A stretch of DNA of 64,000 nt, taken from assembly GCA_028023455.1 (NCBI GenBank), contig JAQFVV010006215.1:9383950-9447949 (forward strand). The letters are read 5' to 3'. The notes beneath the pieces are model-generated. The model had not been told where the DNA came from. It saw nothing but the letters and a program-made list of their open reading frames with translations, and ran no database searches. The position numbers and the translations under genes are program-made. Numbering within the stretch: the first letter of the stretch is position 1; the number at the start of each line of letters is the position of its first letter. Shown in pieces: positions 60,921-64,000 of this stretch. The DNA is from Epiperipatus broadwayi. Taxonomy: Eukaryota > Onychophora > Udeonychophora > Euonychophora > Peripatidae.

Positions 60921-62189
60921 TGATGGGATGGGGAATTGCATAAAGGTGGGGTGAACCTGGGGTGATGGAATTTCATCATCATCCACTCCAAATCAACAAT
61001 ATTTCAAATGATGCAATTTACAAAAAAAATTAAAATACATAAGTAATATTTAAAGATATGAGAGTATCAAAATATTTAAAGTAATGTTTAACTGTATATA
61101 AGTAATATTATATATTCTAAAAGCATGAGAGATTATGAAAACACTGTGCGAGATCAGCCCAGTTAACTCCCTAGAGTAACTACGATTAACTATAAATCCA
61201 CCAGAATTATCAATAAGCATACATAATACTCATCATTATGAATGATCAAAATCAAAAATAAATCAGTCAATCTTGTGACTGTATTTGAAATGGATCTACT
61301 GTAGACCAACTATTGAGCTTTGCCAGCTTGGGGAAATTATTTAAATATAACTTGGATGCACCAACTAATAATAAAAACAATAATGCTGTGATATGAAAAC
61401 ATGATGATCATCACGAATGTTCTACCATTAATGTAGTGGCCATTATAAACTTAAATTCTAATAAGACTAAATTTAAATAAAATGTAGTGCATGGGGTTTA
61501 AAGAATATACTCTTAGTGCCAACCAGGATGATGATGATCATCATCATCATTGATTGAAACCTTATCATCATTACTGGATGCCCATAAACACTAATATAAT
61601 CCTCTTTTATATATCAGACTATTGTGCACGAGCCTAGCTCAGAGAACATAAGATCCATTACTGTATTGTGACCAAGAGATGATGCAATACATATAATAAT
61701 CTAAAAATTGAGAATTAAGTTCACTAGAATAATTTTAACAATGAAATATAAGTTTCTTAACAATAATAAAAAGATGAAGTTAAGGTCTTTTTAATATGGC
61801 TCTACACATAACAATTAAGTCTTCTGATTTTGATTAACATGCAATTAAAAAAAACTATCATATTGTGATTTACATGATTAACATACAAAATTCAAATTAT
61901 ATTGATTACAGTACTTCTTGGTAGATTTCCATACAGCACATATATAAATATGTGCATAGACATGTGTTATAATATATAATAAATACATTTTTGAATTGAC
62001 ATTTAACAATAAAAATATCAAAATTTTGATGTGTTATACTTGACAAGCATTGATATATATATATATATATAGTACCTATATTGATATAGGCACATATAAT
62101 TTTTATCTAACATTATTAAAGTAATCTTTCATGAAGGAAAAACATAAAATTAAATGTTGGAGAGTTTATTGCAGCTTGTTTTCGAAGGA
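60921..62189. other. Intron or intergenic DNA without recognised genes
   Basis: AT-rich. The word GATGATGATCATCATC at about 61534-61549 is a perfect small palindrome. A (TA)n run lies at 62053-62070. No cadherin exon recognised. Confidence 0.4.
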
Positions 62190-63700
62190 GATAAGAATTA
62201 AATAGTTTTTTTTTAGTATTCGTGAAAATATAATTTAAAAAGTTAAAACATCTTTTCATTAAAGTTTAATTAAAGAAAAATAATGTTAAAACTAATATAT
62301 GACCGTATATATGTGCGATTGTCAACAATAGAATAAATGTTATTATAAATAAATGAAAGTTAAAGAAGATTATTATTAAAAAACACGGCAATGGTTATTA
62401 ATTAAAATATAAAACAACATCTCTGCATGGCTATTACTAATTAAGCAATCTTCCAAAACATGTTTATCAAAGGATTAATTGATAAGGAATTCAACAACAG
62501 ATCTTTGCTGGAGATATGAGAAAGACAACAAGGCGAAGGTATAAATAGACCTTTTTTTTATCGGACAAATCAGTTCCACAAATTAGTTGAGACAATCAGT
62601 TCACAAAGTTATTGAGAGAGTGCAGTTCGGAAATTAATTGAGTCAGTTAAGAAAAAAAAATGCAGTGCTGAGAATATTTTGGAACGCACGTTCACCTCCA
62701 GCCCAGATGTCCGAGAAAACAGAGATCTGCCTGTGAAATAATGTCAGCTTAACATCTTAGAAAATCTCCGTCAGTATCTATTTGTCTCCGATAGCAATAA
62801 TCATGAAAATCAGGAAACTTAGCAAGGAAACGTCCCAGCCAGCTGGAAGCATTCATACTGGAACCATTCATACTGGAAGAAAACAGAGTGTTAAATCTAC
62901 GTTCAAAATCCTAGGTAAAAACATTTGCTTATTTCGTTCTATACTGTAATAGCCATTGCATTTCATTAATTCGTGCGAATCCTCCAAGAGTCTAATTATA
63001 TGAACTCGATATCATACATAAATGAACTATTGATATGTGTGTGATTAAATTTCAAATACTTTAATATTATTATGTGTGTGCATGAGTTAATATGTGCGTG
63101 ATCACTATATCAATATTTATTAGTTGAATTAGAGTGTTCTGTTATTAAGTCTATAGGAATATTTAAACTATTTAGAAATGTTAATTTAAAATATGTGTGT
63201 GCTTTATTAGAATTATAAAAGTTTAAATTTAGTAAATAAATGTTAGGTAATAAATTATCTTTAAAATTAAACTTTATTTGTCGGTCAATTCTTTTTATCA
63301 ATTCTTTTTACCAAATTTTTTTATAAATTCCTTTTACAATTCTTTATCAAGTCTTTTAAACACTAATTACATATAATCTATTAGTGATTACAAACAGCTG
63401 AGCTAGTCGTGGATTTAGGCGTTGGGTTAGTGGCCACTTTTCAAAGTGCATTGTCTATTCTTTTAGTATTCTTTTAGAATAAGCAGCTGGCGCCCGTGTT
63501 TATACACAAACAAAAAAAAAGTGCTTTGAACTTGGTGTTGAACTCAACAGCCGAGAAGAAGCTATGTCCTGAAAATGTAACGCTAGTTATATACTTTATA
63601 GCTATCGTTTGGGCATACATACTCTCCGAGTATGTTCTTCTCTGCCTAAGAGGCCGGTGTTTCAAATTCACATATTCGAATACGGTTCAATATATATATA
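62190..63700 (+). mobile_element. LTR-like repeat, copy B of the 24-kb/62-kb family
   Basis: Partner of 23840-25240. TATAAATAG at 62541-62549 lies about 350 bp in. The long middle part contains TCCTCCAAGAGTC and TTAATATGTGCGTGATCA as in copy A. CAGCTGGCGCCCGTG at 63484 provides an 8-base match to a lysine-tRNA-type primer-binding site two bases after a CA. GAAGAAGCTATGTCCTG and TATGTTCTTCTCTGCCTAAG follow, and the copy ends at (TA)n. This copy is longer in the region corresponding to 24880-24900, where TTCTTTT/ATCAATTC words are amplified. Confidence 0.6.
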
Positions 63701-64000
63701 TGCACACATACATGTATATATGTGTAATTTCTGAATATATTTAACTTTTTACAAAGTAAACATTTTTAGTTGTCACTTTTAAATAATGTAAAATACCACA
63801 GTGGGTTTTCATAAAACAAATTTATATAATTGACTAACATATAAATTAAATTCTTTTTTTTAATTTTATTTGAATTTATCAAACTACTAAAATTATTAAA
63901 AATATCTTTCATAACTAATTCCATTTGCAAAATATATATAAAATTCACACATTCATGTGTGTATCAATAAAAACAAAGATGATATGAATGAGTTATCAAA
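63701..64000. other. Terminal AT-rich DNA
   Basis: No coding or repeat feature recognised before the window ends. Confidence 0.5.

Noticed and set aside
61534-61549. GATGATGATCATCATC palindrome as a regulatory site
   Set aside because: Simple trinucleotide repeat back-to-back; no further context.

Overview
The window is very AT-rich (my rough estimate is 72-75% A+T) and contains no bacterial-style gene clusters. Protein-coding signal is limited to short exons bounded by GT-AG splice sites and to transposable-element genes. This is an animal nuclear genome, probably an invertebrate with long, transposon-filled introns. The evidence is cadherin exons together with Ty3/gypsy, RTE-type LINE, Penelope-like and hAT elements. 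I cannot name the species.

Host gene: three minus-strand exons (56918-57030, 41543-41716 and 15963-16112) join in compatible phase into one continuous stretch of cadherin-repeat sequence. The window therefore appears to lie inside one cadherin-family gene, with introns of about 15.2 kb and 25.4 kb and the rest of the gene outside. A weak two-exon candidate lies on the plus strand inside the larger intron (37248-37483).

Layout: 1-9622 is a nearly complete minus-strand Ty3/gypsy element with long LTRs and a broken pol. 10.1-13.4 kb is a second, older gypsy pol fragment, split by a 1.18-kb hAT-like element exactly at the reverse transcriptase catalytic motif. 17.7-19.4 kb is a GATA satellite that decays in one direction. 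22.0-23.65 kb is a 388-bp tandem array. 23.8-25.2 kb and 62.2-63.7 kb are two copies of a 1.4-1.5-kb LTR-like repeat. 26.3-27.6 kb is a hAT-like element carrying a nested 199-bp one. 28.4-29.2 kb is a decayed Penelope-like element. 32.3-37.0 kb is an LTR-flanked, gag-only element whose left LTR borders a 408-bp tandem array. 44.86-48.15 kb is a full-length, intact RTE LINE with a perfect target-site duplication. From 40 kb to the end many foldback (palindromic) elements punctuate the intron.

Most notable system: hammerhead ribozymes at three loci. The 408-bp array (32.9-33.8 kb) carries a near-complete hammerhead in each unit. The 388-bp array (22-23.6 kb) carries four decayed relatives. The palindromic element at 49.75-50.24 kb carries two well-preserved, oppositely oriented hammerheads. 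All three share the same stem II layout and covarying two-part stem I helices. Tandem monomers with one hammerhead per unit are the hallmark of retrozymes, small non-autonomous retroelements that move through self-cleaved circular RNA. The Penelope-like and RTE remnants are possible, unproven, sources of reverse transcriptase.
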